Shown here: positions 22,558 through 34,333 of the stretch, piece after piece | How the letters are laid out: each line of letters opens with the position of its first letter | Numbering within the stretch: position 1 is the stretch's first letter | Assembly (NCBI GenBank): GCA_963575645.1 | Contig: OY754464.1 | Span: 61,292,948-61,356,947, forward strand | Direction of reading: 5' to 3' | DNA length: 64,000 nucleotides | Source of the DNA: Xanthostigma xanthostigma | Lineage: Eukaryota > Arthropoda > Insecta > Raphidioptera > Raphidiidae | The notes under the pieces: model-generated | Told to the model about the DNA's origin: nothing | The model's input: the letters and a program-made list of their open reading frames with translations, nothing else | The model's database searches: none | Program-made: the position numbers and the translations under genes

Positions 22558-25500
22558 ATGAGGAAAGACTTAATAACTAGTTGTGCGGTGTTTTTGGTGT
22601 ACTGTGTAGTATTTGTCAATCAAGCAGATGGCTACGTTCGAGATCCAGGACCTCGGTATCCGCCAACGCACGGAGCTGTGTGGCCCAAACCACAAAATCA
22701 AACATTGTCAGATAACTATCTTCTTGTCAGACCGACGCTATTTCAATTTCAGGTTAGTGGATCGGTTAGCTCTACTATATTGTTCAGTATTGCCAAGGGC
22801 TACTCAAAAGTGTCTCCCCTCCATCAAAAACATTTAAACGAAAACCTTCGGATTGATGAAAGTTGCGCTTGAGTTATGCTGGGCCTACAGTTCTGCCGCC
22901 TAGTCTGAATCCATATGTCATTGCGCTCATGATATAACGTATTTACGTGAGACCGAAAAGGACACTTGTCTGGGCAATGGCGTATTTTAAGATTTGGCTC
23001 CCTGGGCTTGAAAGGTTTGCCGCCCCATAATTATGATGTTCTCTCGTTAATTATAATTAACGAGAGAACATAAAAAATCTTTCAATTATGAATAAACACC
23101 AGCAGCTTGCTGCCCCGGGCCATGGCCCTTGGGTAAATACGCCACTGGTACCTGGGTGCCGTGGGCGGCTTTGAAGAAAACTGTTTTCTTTGGATTTTTA
23201 GCAATATACAATTAGGTACTTACGGCTTTGACGAGAAAAAAAACCGTAGTTCGGCTTCGGTTAAAAAGCTAATCTTAAATCGGATGTGTTCTGCATCCAC
23301 ACAAATTAATCTCATGACTGTTAGAGCGCCGGAGCCAGTACTGTCTTTAATGGCCCAGGGTCCCGTACTCGTCCAGGGGCCCCATAGCCCAGCGGCAATA
23401 ATCTAAGTTTTGAACTATTTTTTTATGATTTAAAATAAAAAGAATTCAAAATTAATTTATAGATACTAACGTTTATTAAATAAAATCTATAAGAAAAAGT
23501 TTCTACATTTTTTTTTCAGCAAACTCGGAAATTAATTTATGTAATGCCCGGTTTACATTATTCCAGTCCAGCGATCCAGTCCAGTGCTGGACTGGATCGC
23601 TGGACTGGATTCGTTGTCTACATTATTCCAGTCATTTAGAAGCCGTTTTCGTTGTGAACACTACAGTGACAATGATTTCAAAAAGAGATCAGTTTCGAAA
23701 ATGTTTCAAACGTGCTCAATCACTCTTGCTACAAGAAGTTATTAATGAAGTTGATAATGAACTAAGAAAAAAGGAACGGAATGGCACTGGATTGGCCGTC
23801 TACATTATTCCAGTTGCACTGGATTGATCGCACTGGATTCAAAAGTAGACCGCGAATCCAGTTACTGGATTGGAATGCTTACTGGATCCAGTGCATTCCA
23901 GTGAGGGTTTACATTATTCCAGTTGCAATCCAGCACTGGACTGGATCGCTGGACTGGAATAATGTAAACCGGGCATAAATTTATATGTTTAATGACTTGT
24001 TTATAACTCGTTAATTAAAATGGAAACATTAAAATATCAAAAATGATATTTATCTAAGTTATGTGTATAAATACCTAATATTGGTTTAAATAGAATTTCA
24101 TAGGGGAAGAAGGGGGGCTATAATTAGCCCAGGATCAGGGCCCTCGCGCCCCAGAGTGCGATGTGTGCGGTGCACGCGGGCAGCACATTCAAGGGGCGGC
24201 AAATGGCCTAGTTGTGTTATTTTTTTTGTAATGTATAGAAAAAATATATAACTGATATTATATCAATTTTATTTGCATACTCAAGCCTGCGTGAAAACTC
24301 TTACGAGTAGTAATTTGTTTTTTAATGAAATTCGAATTCGAAATATCTCGCGCGCAGTTTTCGATTCGATAATTCACATCAGCGCGAAGACAGGGCACCC
24401 CTATCGGGAGACTCCCGCGTATGTTTATATCTTGAATTTTCCTGTCGATTCCTGCAAGAGTGCGAGTGAAGTAAAGTATTTTTCAATCAACAAATACTTT
24501 TATCCCCAATAAGGGGTGTCAGTTATGAATCCGCACGCGGGAGGCGTGAGGCCTTACGAGGGCCCTGCCTAGGATCACTGCAACTTCAAAGACGGCACAG
24601 ACCGGAGCCTGTGGATCATATACTTTTATTATACTGAGCATAGGAATAAAATTGCAATCGAACTATTAGGGTGCAAACATATACTTCTATCTTTTTTTAC
24701 GCCGTAAGCACTGGCGTATCCAGGAGGGCAAAACAAGCACGGGGGACCCGGCTTAAGAAATTTCTAATTTCCCCCTCCTGGGCCAAAAGCTGGGTTCGCC
24801 CATGTCAACGTCATAGGAAAAGACAAAGTTTTTGAAACAGAGATACTTTATTCAGATTGAATGCAAGTACATAAACCAATCCTATCATCGGAGAAGTCAG
24901 GGAATTACATCGAAGAAAGAGACGCAGATATATTTTCGATACGCTTTGTTGCGTTCACTCACCGCACATTGAGTAGATAGGCAATGATGCATATAGTTAA
25001 TTAATAGATATACATATTATGCTGTGGATAAAAATATGAAATGGATTTCCCATTATTTTTTTTAAACATAGTAATTAATTGAAAACATCAATTACTGATA
25101 TACCAAATAACAAAAACATTTTTCTGTAGGTACTAGATCAAGACTGTAAATTACTTCAGGATGCTCTGAAACGTTATTCACGTATTATTTCAAATGCCGC
25201 CATGTCACGAAAAATCGCTCTCCGTAGTAAGGAACCGCGGAACAGGTTGGTTGGTACGAACCAGGATCCGAACTTGCTTGGTAACTTAGATTACCTTTCT
25301 GTGCGACTCACTTCACCGTGCGAAGAGTTACCTCACACTAATATGGATGAAAAATGTAAGCGAAAATACTAGCTTTTACCCGCGACTTCCACCACGTGTA
25401 TTCTTTATTGGTAGTAATTTAAAGTTCAATCTGTACTTTTTATTAATCAATTCTATTGCTCTAATAATTATTTAATGCCAATTTTGTTTTTGGGTGATCA

Positions 25501-28500
25501 ATTTTCTCCATTGCTCAAATATTTTATTCTGTTTAAAAAACAAACAAAAAACAGCATTTTGACATAGTAGTACCTTACAGGCGATTCTCGTTCCTTCTCT
25601 TTATTTTCTCTTCGGATATTGTTTTCTTCTTTAATAAGAAGTGGGACCGTCTCCTGCATTTATATTATAGTATATGAAAGCCACCCGACCATGTTGTAAA
25701 AGTTATGGTTAAGATTTCGTAAGGGCTCTTGTTAACGACCGTTTTAGTCAACGGGTAACGAGCCGACGCGAAACGGTTGCCTTTGTACACGATCCGCTAA
25801 TATAACGTGAGCGCGTCTGTTGTTATCGATATCAGTTGAAAACTCAAAGGGCGAAGAAGTGCAAGTATGTTATGTCTAGTGCAAAGAAAAAGCTTATTCT
25901 AGCCTACCTACTATTTATACAAAAAACAGCAGCTACGAAAAAAAGGAGGAAGCTATGGGTTCATCCTATTTTATTAGAAATAGAGTCTTATGGAGTATTC
26001 CATACTCTCATGGAGGATTTAAAAAGAGACTAAATCAATATCAATTTTAAACTTCATATTCGCAATGAGCAGTACAAGGTACGCAGGTATAGGTAAAAAC
26101 GTGCGCGAACATCTGTCGTCGTCAACAGACTTCTATGAAATGACGTGGTCCACTGCATCGGACCGACCGCCTTCGCGCCGAGGAGCGATGTGAGGGTATC
26201 CGTTTAGTTTTGTTGCAACGGTTAACGCGTTAACAAACAGGCCCGCACTAACCTATTGGACACTGCGCGTCAGCCCGTCGCCCGTAATAAAAATCGGGCC
26301 GTTATCCGTTGTCGTTAACAAGAAGCCTAAGAAAACGTAATTTAAAGTCGTCAATGATAATACCGTACTTAATTAAATGTGACGTATTTTGACAAACAGT
26401 ACAGACGTTTATTGGTTCATGTTTTACCGTGATGACGTCAAAATACCGCTATTGACTGAATAATTTGTTGAATCAAACTTTATAACAGATGCTAAAAGTT
26501 TGTAATAAACACGTAATTTAAATTTCACATAAAATTGTGATTTCTTTAGTTCAATGTTAAATTGTACCTATATTATTTTTAACAACGAATGACTAGAGTT
26601 ATGTCGGAAGCTTGAAATTTAATATATGTTATTTTATATAATTTAAAATAATACTTATGTTTTTTCCTTTTTATTTGAAGATTCTCTAACAGTAGATACG
26701 TCTCCGATTAACGCCACTTTGACCAGTCATTCAATTTGGGGTATTCTTCGAGGACTTGAAACTTTCACCCAGCTAATTTATTTTGCTAAAGATGACATTT
26801 CGGTAAGTACAATTAACAACGCAATAAATAATCTTTAATAGAGTTTTGCAGATAGTAACTCTATTCTTGCTAATTATTTATTGAAATTAATTCGCAGAAT
26901 ATTGACTGACGTTTGTTTACTGTTTATTCTCTATCCTACAAAAAGTATTAGTGTAAAAAAGCCAAGCTCTCGTCTTCCAATTAACAGTTTGTTCAATCGT
27001 CAAAACAATTGGTATCTAAAATGGTACCAAAAGTTTAAATCCCAAATAAGATTTGGAACACAAGGTCTGAAAGAAACGTAATAGTGTCATCTCGTCCGGC
27101 TTTTACAACTCGACAAGATTCCAGTTTTATTAATTTTTAAGATTCCGTACATTCAATGAAAAAACGGAACTCTTATAGGATCACTCTCTTGTCTGTCTAT
27201 CTATCCGTCTGTCACAGCTTATTTTCTCCGAATCTACTGGACGAAAAAAATTGAAATTTGGTACATATATATAGAATTAGATGACCCAGTCACGAACGTA
27301 TAGCGTCAATAAACGAATTTCGATTTTGGAGCGCAAATTAGAAAATTATAAAAAAATATTTCTCGAGTACATCATGGCATATTGTATCAAATGAAAGGGC
27401 TCGTTATGCGAAATACAAATTATTTTTTTATAATTAGGAAAAAATTTAAGATACAACAGATTTCCGTCTAAATTCACACCTGGAACTTCCAATTGCCTGT
27501 TGGTTGATTTTTTCAATTAATATTCACTATACAGTAGCGATCGATAAAATATGTCAGTCGACTTTCTATATGTGGCTATTATAGTAACTTATGGATTATG
27601 TATTATGCACAGTGCCGGATTAATCATTAGGCGGAGTAGGCAACTGCCTAGGAGCCCCGCATCGAAAAAAACTTTTCATTGAACGAAAATTTTATTTGAA
27701 AATTTGTATGAAATTTCCCAACAACAATATTATTTTCTTTCGTTGTTTATTGTAATTTATTGCATTTAACAAGATAAAATTTAAAATAACTACGTCACGT
27801 CTCATTTCTCTTTCCTGACTCATTAAAAAACCTGGATCATCAATTATCTATAACCTATTCATTAAGACCATTTCAATAAAGCTAACGAGTCAGGTAAGGC
27901 GATGCTGCAGCATCTTGTCAAAATAATCATGTTGTTACAATGTCACATAAGACATTGAAGTGACAGGATGACTGGAGCCGATCATCTGGAAGTAACTCAC
28001 ATCCCTTCAATCACTTGAAAAGACCTGATTGCATTGCCTAGGGGCCCGGACAGGGTTAATCCGGCCCTGATTATGCAGCTATGGATATGCAGCAGCGCAG
28101 TCTTTTGACGTCATTTACGAAATTGGCAGGTTCTGCAGAACCGTCAAAATATCAGCACAGTTTTAACATGCTTTTGCTTAATCAGTTCATTTATATATTT
28201 CAATACGTAATAATAGGATTTCCATTTTTTTAATCATTTTTATTTTAAAAAAATCATATTTAACCAATTATTATATTAATTGATATTGTCATTTATTGTT
28301 AAGCTGGTGATAAACGGTACGAGCATAACGGACTTTCCACGGTTCTCCTATCGTGGCCTGATGCTAGACACGTCGCGGCATTACCTACCCGTTTTTTCAA
28401 TACTACAAATGATTGACGCAATGTCTTACAACAAAATGAATATTTTCCACTGGCATCTCACTGATGATGAAAGTTTCCCTTATCAAAGTATCACGTTCCC

Positions 28501-30894
28501 AGATCTAAGGTAATTTTGATAAGATGAAGGAAGGTTTTGGTTGAGGATCATAAAATAAGCTTTACCAGTGTTTCATTAGTGGCCAACAATTTACCACCAC
28601 TTGATCAGCTTGAGGCCCTGAAGATGAAAATAAATTTTTCGAAACGTTGGCCACTAGCGAAACACTGGTAAAGCTTATTTTATGATCCTCAACCAAAACC
28701 TTCCTTCATCTTAACATTCTATTGGATCAACACTACTTTATACTGTAATTATTTTGATAAGTTCACTCTGACTAAGAGATTGTTCGTCGTATACACTGAT
28801 TAGGGAAAATATATTTGAAGGTGCTTCGCAACAGGTTAGAATTCTGGTTACGGACCACCATTCAAAATAGTTGGTGACTCCTGCTTTATATGAACGTTAT
28901 TAGTTCAAGTCTGATTAGCAGAAGCAGTTACAATTGCCTATCCTCTTCTAATAAGCTCTCTCCATATTTATATTTTGTTTACTTACATTTCAGTAAATAC
29001 GGTGCATATCATTCTACATTTGTGTACACTCCAGCCGATGTTCAGCAAATTATTGAATACGCCAGAGTACGAGGTATCCGGGTTATGCCTGAATTTGATA
29101 CACCAGGTGAATATGATACATTGTACATAGAGCTTCGTTTCATACCCACTTAACATTTTTTTTGTCCACATACATTACGTATTGTCAACTTAAAACTAGA
29201 CTTTCGAAAATAAATAATAGTTGTCGACATAGCGTACGAATGGTCAGTCTCAACTAGGCTCACAGTAAACATGATCATGTCCGCTAATAAACCATTCCTG
29301 CGGGCTTTACCGATCAGCGATGTACAAAGCTGGCATTGCCTGGGTAATGTCGACTGTATGCTGCACCCTGCGAACCGGTAATTGCTCGTAATCCTCTCGA
29401 GAGAAGAAACTATGACTAATTTGGAATCCTATTTATAAAAAAGTAAAAAAAAAAAACAGTTATTAAACTTTTTATACTTGTAGGTCATACAAGATCATGG
29501 GGTGAAGGATATATCAATTTGTTGACGCCTTGCTATGAAAAGGGACAACCAGATGGACATTACGGACCTATCGATCCAACTCGTGAAACTACTTACACAT
29601 TCCTTGGAGATTTTTTCAAAGAAATTGTTAATGTTTTCCCGGAACCGTATTTGCATTTGGGTGGTGATGAAGTCGAGTTTGAATGCTGGTAAGAATATTT
29701 TTGAGTTATTATTTTAAACATCGAAAATGTGAGTTTCAAACATATTTTTTCTCTCATCTTTAATCACATCTTACGAAACGTGAATTAAGAAAAAGTGTTA
29801 GAGTTTTGTGGTTTAATTTTTTATTCAGTGTATTCACACCAACGATTTCACATCTATTGTTTCAAATTAATACAGTTTAGATTTTTGATTTTCCAATGCA
29901 ATTTGTTTTATATTCTTCAGGCAGAGTAACCCAGATATTACGGAATATATGAGTAAAAACAACATAACAAGCTATTACCAACTCGAAGAAATTTATATCC
30001 AACGTTTGGTTAATCAAGTGGACAAACTCAATGCCAGTTCTGTTGTTTGGGAGGAAGTTTTCTCTAATGGCGTCGCATTACCACCTCAAACAATCGTCCA
30101 TGTATGGAAGCCGGGATACAAGAAACTTCTTGCTGAAGTTACTGCCAAAAACTACACCGCTTTACTGTCAGCGTGTTGGTAAGTTCAAAGATTGATTCAC
30201 GGAACATCTATAGACTAGTGCAACATGATTGTCGCAATCACTCGCAGCAGACGCGAAATTTTCGTCGCCTCTATACAGCTGTGATTATTTCGGAAGTCTA
30301 GAGAAACAGATCTGATTTATTCATTTGCACATTCCGCAAAATTATTTATTTAATAGAAAACTAATTTTGCGGAATAAGATAAACCAAATATGATAATAAA
30401 ATAACGAGTCTCGATTGTCGACATTTATATGTTTGTTGGCATTGAACACAAACTATTGTCCGCGTTTCAGCAAAATTAGGGACTGGGATAGTCCCTGATT
30501 TTGCTGAAACGCGCAAATTAGGGTTACGTTTCGCGTGATTCATTTAGTTAAACTGTGTAAATGTGACATTCCTTACAGGTATTTGGATCATTTGTCGTCT
30601 GGCGGAGACTGGCAGAAATATTATCAATGTGAACCGTACGATTTTAAGGGTTCTGACGCACAAAAGGAGCTTGTTTTAGGGGGAGAAGCATGTATGTGGG
30701 CCGAGGTTGTAGATTCAACAAACGTCGCCACGAGAATATGGCCACGTGCTTCTGCAGTAGCTGAAAGATTGTGGTCAGCCAAAAGTATTACTGATGCTGA
30801 GGAAGCTGCATATAGATTGGAAGAACACGCGTGTCGTATGATTAAACGTGGAATACCAGCGCAACCGCCCAATGGAGCAGGATTTTGTGTTTGA
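22558..30894 (+). CDS. Hex: Lysosomal beta-hexosaminidase, GH20 (HEXA/HEXB-like)
   Basis: It hydrolyses terminal N-acetylhexosamine from glycoconjugates in lysosomes, or chitin fragments in insects. Coding exons: 22558-22752, 25130-25355, 26681-26802, 28304-28509, 28994-29106, 29484-29688, 29921-30178, 30579-30894; 546 residues with consistent phases, complete. Residues 1-26 are a signal peptide, followed by the AVWPKPQ start of the hexosaminidase N-domain. The GH20 barrel shows [13 protein letters not shown] (substrate arginine), [37 protein letters not shown] with the catalytic D349-E350 pair, and GGEACMWAE / [13 protein letters not shown] near the end. Several N-glycosylation sequons (NQT, NAT, NGT, NIT, NAS, NYT) fit a secreted or lysosomal enzyme. 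It ends GFCV like the HEXB tail. It resembles the lysosomal HEXA/HEXB type more than the broad-substrate chitinolytic insect NAG1 type. That is an inference from motifs. Confidence 0.95.
22975..23147. mobile_element. Probable hAT-type MITE with a central palindrome
   Basis: The left end CAATGGCGTATTT and right end AAATACGCCACTG are near-perfect inverted repeats, very like the TIR of the MITE at 18122. Candidate 8-bp flanks (TGTCTGGG against TACCTGGG, one base offset) match 6 of 8, so the TSD is only tentative. It lies in hexosaminidase intron 1. Confidence 0.5.
23037..23070. repeat. Perfect 34-bp palindrome
   Basis: The sequence TGTTCTCTCGTTAATTA is followed directly by its exact reverse complement, with no spacer. 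It lies at the centre of the small element at 22975-23147. Confidence 0.95.
23545..23975. mobile_element. PIF/Harbinger element, internally deleted, TAA target duplication
   Basis: The ends TGCCCGGTTTACATTATTCC and GGAATAATGTAAACCGGGCA are perfect inverted repeats, flanked by TAA (23542-23544 and 23976-23978). Further in, CAGTCCAGCGATCCAGTCCA is mirrored as well. An internal reading frame from 23671 retains a Harbinger nuclease-like start. It lies in hexosaminidase intron 1. Confidence 0.85.
23671..23828 (+). pseudogene. Possible Harbinger nuclease N-terminal fragment
   Basis: From ATG the frame reads [20 protein letters not shown] and then an [17 protein letters not shown] segment before running into the element's own end repeats and TGA. 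A short helical acidic-basic stretch before an (R/K)-rich block precedes the W-V-R/H-P motif in PIF/Harbinger nucleases; that motif itself is missing here, so the call leans on the element context. Confidence 0.4.
24136..24567. mobile_element. hAT family A copy 2 (432-bp MITE)
   Basis: Same ends as 18516-19681 (CAGGGCCCTCG / CGAGGGCCCTG), flanked by CCCAGGAT (24128-24135) and CCTAGGAT (24568-24575), 7 of 8 matching. Compared with copy 1 it lacks the ~730-bp interior with the transposase remnant. It lies in hexosaminidase intron 1. The 24713-24805 stretch that follows has a weak GGCGTATCCAGGAGGG / CCCCCTCCTGGGCC inverted pair, probably another degraded element. Confidence 0.85.
25723..26327. 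mobile_element. PIF/Harbinger element, internally deleted, TAA target duplication
   Basis: The left end GGGCTCTTGTTAACGAC and right end GTCGTTAACAAGAAGCC are inverted repeats (one mismatch), flanked by TAA (25720-25722 and 26328-26330). It carries a recognisable nuclease N-terminus at 25836-26033. It lies in hexosaminidase intron 2. Confidence 0.88.
25836..26033 (+). pseudogene. Harbinger nuclease N-terminal fragment
   Basis: A 65-codon frame contains [19 protein letters not shown] followed by [10 protein letters not shown]. This matches the W-V-(R/H)-P...G-x-(F/Y)-H-x-L...(E/D)-L signature at the start of HARBI1-like/PIF nucleases. The frame ends at a TAA soon after; none of the DDE catalytic region remains. 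Confidence 0.75.
27100..27601. repeat. Degraded dispersed repeat in hexosaminidase intron 3
   Basis: Contains the block GTCTGTCTATCTATCCGTCT followed by a CACAGC...CTCCGAA...CTACTGGAC...TTGGTACAT pattern that I recognise as recurring in repeats of many insect genomes. Element ends and class cannot be defined from this copy alone. Confidence 0.4.
27610..28069. mobile_element. hAT-type MITE with perfect 8-bp target duplication
   Basis: The ends CAGTGCCGGATTAA and TTAATCCGGCCCTG are inverted repeats with one mismatch, flanked by ATTATGCA on both sides (27602-27609 and 28070-28077). Subterminal CTGCCTAGGAGCCC and TTGCCTAGGGGCCC lie in direct orientation near the two ends. Non-coding. It lies in hexosaminidase intron 3, about 230 bases before exon 4. 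Confidence 0.85.
28521..28712. repeat. Long hairpin in hexosaminidase intron 4
   Basis: Two 67-base arms (28521-28587 and 28646-28712) are reverse complements with about two mismatches, separated by a 58-base loop. The left arm starts 11 bases after the exon 4 donor at 28510, so the pre-mRNA could fold into a long stem beside the splice site. Confidence 0.9.
30461..30513. repeat. Hairpin in hexosaminidase intron 7
   Basis: The 24-base arm CGCGTTTCAGCAAAATTAGG(GACT) pairs with its complement at 30490-30513 with one mismatch and a 5-base loop. It ends 65 bases before the exon 8 start. Confidence 0.8.
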
Positions 30895-30910
30895 TTAGCC
30901 GAACAATATA

Positions 30911-30916
30911 AATAAA
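30911..30916 (+). promoter_or_regulatory. Polyadenylation signal of the hexosaminidase gene
   Basis: AATAAA 17 bases after the TGA stop; another AATAAA follows near 31036. Confidence 0.55.
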
Positions 30917-31473
30917 AATATGTCATCTTGCCTTATTTTCTGTATTCAGAGAGGGTGACAAAAAAAACTGATTATTACTTTCTTTTTAAAAAGTGCTATG
31001 ATTATTATAATTACTTATACTGATTTTACTGATGTAAATAAAAATGTGATATGGTAAATGAAAAAAAAATATTGACATTAAACGAATTTATTGCGATCTA
31101 AAATGGCAATTTATTGTGTATACTAATTTATAAACAATATAATATATAAAATTGAATAAGTATATTTATAAAAAACTGGGCGCCTCGCCAAATCCTGTCG
31201 ACAATACATTGTGACTTTATTATATTAAATTTAATTTGTTTTTGGAGAAAATAAAAAAAAAATGACCCCTTAATACATCCCTTATTACCTATCTCCGAAA
31301 GGGTCAGTGATACATTTAGATCGCATTTTTGAGAACATGACATTAAAGAAAAAAAAATTGTTAAAACGGTCTGGTGAGGTACTTTTCATTTCTGAGTTGT
31401 GATTTTTGGTGCTCCCTGAGACGTGATGCCCTAAGCAGTTGCTTATTATACTTATAGGTTAACCAAGCACTGA

Positions 31474-31660
31474 TGATGCTCTACTCCTAAAATGTCAAAA
31501 TTTAAAATTTTATCTGTCCATAAACGAACAAAATATTTTTTAAATTTATCAAGTATATATACCTCTTCGTGTCTATGGTGCCCTTCTCCTAAAATGTCAA
31601 ATTTTAAGAGTTTACCTGTTCATAAAACGAACAAAAATATTTTTCAAACCTGAAACCGCT
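31474..31660. repeat. Diverged direct repeat, two copies
   Basis: CTCCTAAAATGTCAAA followed by a ...CTGT(C/T)CATAAA...CGAACAAA...TATTTTT pattern occurs at about 31484-31550 and again at about 31585-31650. The surrounding intergenic sequence (30917-31915) shows no gene. Confidence 0.5.
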
Positions 31661-31915
31661 ATATCTTCAATACGGTACTAGCTACAGACCAATGGATGAG
31701 TTTACTGAATAGCATTCACTATCTGTAAACTAGTGTTTTCATAAAACTTGAAAATCCTATCTGTCGGGCCGATTTTATTAAAATTTTAGCAGCACCCTGT
31801 AATTCTTACTGAGAGTACAAATTTCGAGTTTGAAACCCTTCTGAGAATCTTTTCGATATTTTTGGGTCCGATCACTTCACCCTTTAAAATGATCAGATTG
31901 GGCCTATTTTAAATA

Positions 31916-32416
31916 CAGTGTAATTTCTTTACAACGTTCTTCGTTATAACGAAAAACTCCCTGTAACGTAGAAATTCTTACAATTTGGGTAGTTTACCTT
32001 AAAACCTATATTAATATTTAATACCCTCTTTATAGCGCAACAGCCATTCTCTATTACGAAGAAATATGTTCATATTTAGGCGTCAGTAAATATTAATTAC
32101 AGACGTAAAGAGGCCGATTCTAAACCATTACCAAACTATTCAACAAGCACTTGATGCCGCCAAACTTATCGAAAAATTCCTGTTGTTTAATGAAGATGAT
32201 TCAACCACATCCCAAGACATGCATAAGATACCTACTTAATAAAATACCAAAAAACGTCAGGCAAAGTTAACAGACTATATAATAAATATATGTTTGGAAT
32301 AAATTAATTAGGTGAAATTGGTTATTTTTATTTCTTCCCTTCATATAACGAAAACTCTTTTATAATGAAAAAAAAATGATCCGTCTCTTGAGATTCGATA
32401 TAAAGAGGTTACACTG
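31916..32416. mobile_element. Pogo/Tigger-type transposon remnant
   Basis: The left end CAGTGTAATTTCTTTA and right end TAAAGAGGTTACACTG are imperfect inverted repeats, flanked by TA (31914-31915 and 32417-32418). An internal frame (about 32139-32225) encodes QALDAAKLIEKFLLFNEDD. That resembles the C-terminal helix of Tigger/jerky-type transposases, where an 'AL..(I/L).. F(L/I).. NE(D/E)D' pattern recurs. The N-terminal and catalytic regions are deleted. Confidence 0.72.
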
Positions 32417-32682
32417 TAAATGAAAACACTAGTTACAAATATGCTATTTTTAATTACTTATTTGTCGAGATATACATACGTTTGTGACGGGTAAAAGTGC
32501 AACATTTTCCGGCAAACTGTTTTCTATTTAATATGAAGTCTGTATAAAATGAAAATTATGTTTGTGTAAACATTTTTATGAAATTCCATTATGCATTAGG
32601 TAAATTCTAAAAATAATGCGAGATTTATAAAAAAATATATTTACAAAAGGTACATAGAAAAAGTAAACACAGGTTTGTATAA

Positions 32683-33249
32683 TTAATTAATTTCTTCGAT
32701 TCTATGCTGTGTTTCGACAGCCTGTGTTTTGGCAGGTCCAACTTGCGTAATCGGAACTACTCGTTCGCCGTTCGTGATCTGTATTTTCTTTTTGGGTGCT
32801 GTAATGGTCAAAACACCATCTGATGACAAAGTGGAAGTAATTTCCTTGACGTCATGTTCGCTTGGAATAACATATCGTCTAATAAAATGTCTAGAAATAT
32901 AACCGTGCTCGTCTTGTTTTTCTTCATGTTTGCCTTCGACAATGATACCATTAGCATCGTTTGTTTTAACAGTAATTTCGTTTGGAGTGAATTGTTGAAC
33001 GTCTAAAATAACTTGAAACTTTTCTTTGTCGCATGAAATGGTTGACCCTGAGTCTTGACGATTGAACATACTTCGCCACGGACGATAATAGCCAGTTCCG
33101 CGCAGAAGAGGACTTGAAGGTGCGTTCAAGGACGACAAGAGCTCGTCACGTCTGATTCCCATGCCAAAATGTTGATCGAGAAGACGTGATGGACGAACTA
33201 CGTCCATCTCGTCCCACCAGTCGCGGAAGAATAATGGTACTAAAGACAT
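32683..33249 (-). CDS. Small heat-shock protein, alpha-crystallin/Hsp20 (l(2)efl-like)
   Basis: ATP-independent holdase chaperone that binds unfolding proteins as oligomers in the cytosol. 188 residues, single coding exon. It starts MSLVPLFFRDWWDE, the conserved N-terminus of insect l(2)efl-type proteins. The alpha-crystallin domain runs from about FQVILDVQQFTPNEI (residues ~80-95) through GIIVEGKHEEK, RHFIRRYVIP and DGVLTITAPKK, then a V-P-I tail motif. ATG is at 33249-33247, placed directly after the acceptor TTGGTTGCAG, so an intron (34060-33250) separates it from a non-coding first exon. An in-frame TTG two codons upstream lies inside the acceptor and is not a start. It is the only gene between the hexosaminidase and the large palindrome. 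Confidence 0.93.
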   Translation of the reverse strand: MSLVPLFFRDWWDEMDVVRPSRLLDQHFGMGIRRDELLSSLNAPSSPLLRGTGYYRPWRSMFNRQDSGSTISCDKEKFQVILDVQQFTPNEITVKTNDANGIIVEGKHEEKQDEHGYISRHFIRRYVIPSEHDVKEITSTLSSDGVLTITAPKKKIQITNGERVVPITQVGPAKTQAVETQHRIEEIN

Positions 33250-34060
33250 CTGCAACCAACAATAGAAATATTTTATTTTGTTTATTCATATTAATTTTCA
33301 CAACGAAGTTTTTTTCTCGACTAAACGAATACAGGAACATTATAAATAGAAGGCATAATTTTCTTCTATATAGCAAACTTTTTGTAATTTTGAAAATTTG
33401 TGTCGTACTTCAAAAATTAATTTTTCACTAATAAGATATCAAAATGATATTAAAGATCCGTCAGTTTCAACAAAAAATAAATAAAAATTAAAAAAATTCA
33501 TTCCTGCGCGATTTTACTTGAGAGTTTTAGCACATGTTGCCTGGGTTTAGCTTTTTTTCTTAAGGTCTCCAAGCATGTTTTGGCCTAGTACCAATTCATA
33601 TGTTCAATTTATCATTGTTTGTATTATTAAATTGAAAATCCAGTACTAAATACATTTATCAGTTATCGGACTAGATCTGCGAACTTGTGTCCATAAAAAT
33701 GTCGCAAAAACAACGGCATCGCTACATGCTCGGGTATATTCACAAGTTCCTCTTGTTATCACTGTATTTTCTAAAATGCTATATCTAAACAATCACAACA
33801 GATTTTTGAGATGTACATAAATAAATTTAAAAAAAAATACAAAAACTCTCCTGAATTATTTTTGAAGTACCTATATGTTGGTTTACTAAAAAAAATCAGA
33901 AATAATTAAATAAAAGTTGACCATTAATAATACACTACTGGTCGACAATTGTATTTATTTGAATGCACTACCGGATTGATTGTAAAGTTTTAGAAATATC
34001 TCTGTTATCGAGCGAAAATGAATGTTGAATATTAAAATTTAATATTTGTTTAAATCTCAC

Positions 34061-34135
34061 CTTTTATTTAACAATGTTCGAACTAAGCACTAGAAATTTG
34101 TAAAATAGGAATGGTTTTCGTCTGTTAAACTAACT
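34061..34135 (-). other. Predicted 5' UTR exon of the small heat-shock protein gene
   Basis: On the minus strand the donor AAAAG|GTGAGA ends at 34061, matching the acceptor directly before the ATG at 33249. The upstream limit is placed about 25-30 bases after the TATA box; the exact start site is inferred. Confidence 0.55.
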
Positions 34136-34155
34136 GGCTGTGCACACTGCACAAA

Positions 34156-34163
34156 CTTATATA
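34156..34163 (-). promoter_or_regulatory. TATA box of the small heat-shock protein gene
   Basis: TATATAAG on the minus strand, about 95 bases upstream of the predicted first-exon donor. Inducible heat-shock genes usually have TATA promoters. Confidence 0.65.
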
Positions 34164-34333
34164 GATCTTCAAAATTGCGTGGTGAACGTCTTTGAGCGTC
34201 GTTTATGTGACGCTAAGCGTCGTACCCAAATTTAGAACTATGACTAGTCAACGTAAACATCGACGATTCACTGTTTTACGTAGACAACAAACTATTTAAT
34301 GAATTAATTTATACTCCATCCAAAAGAAAATTA

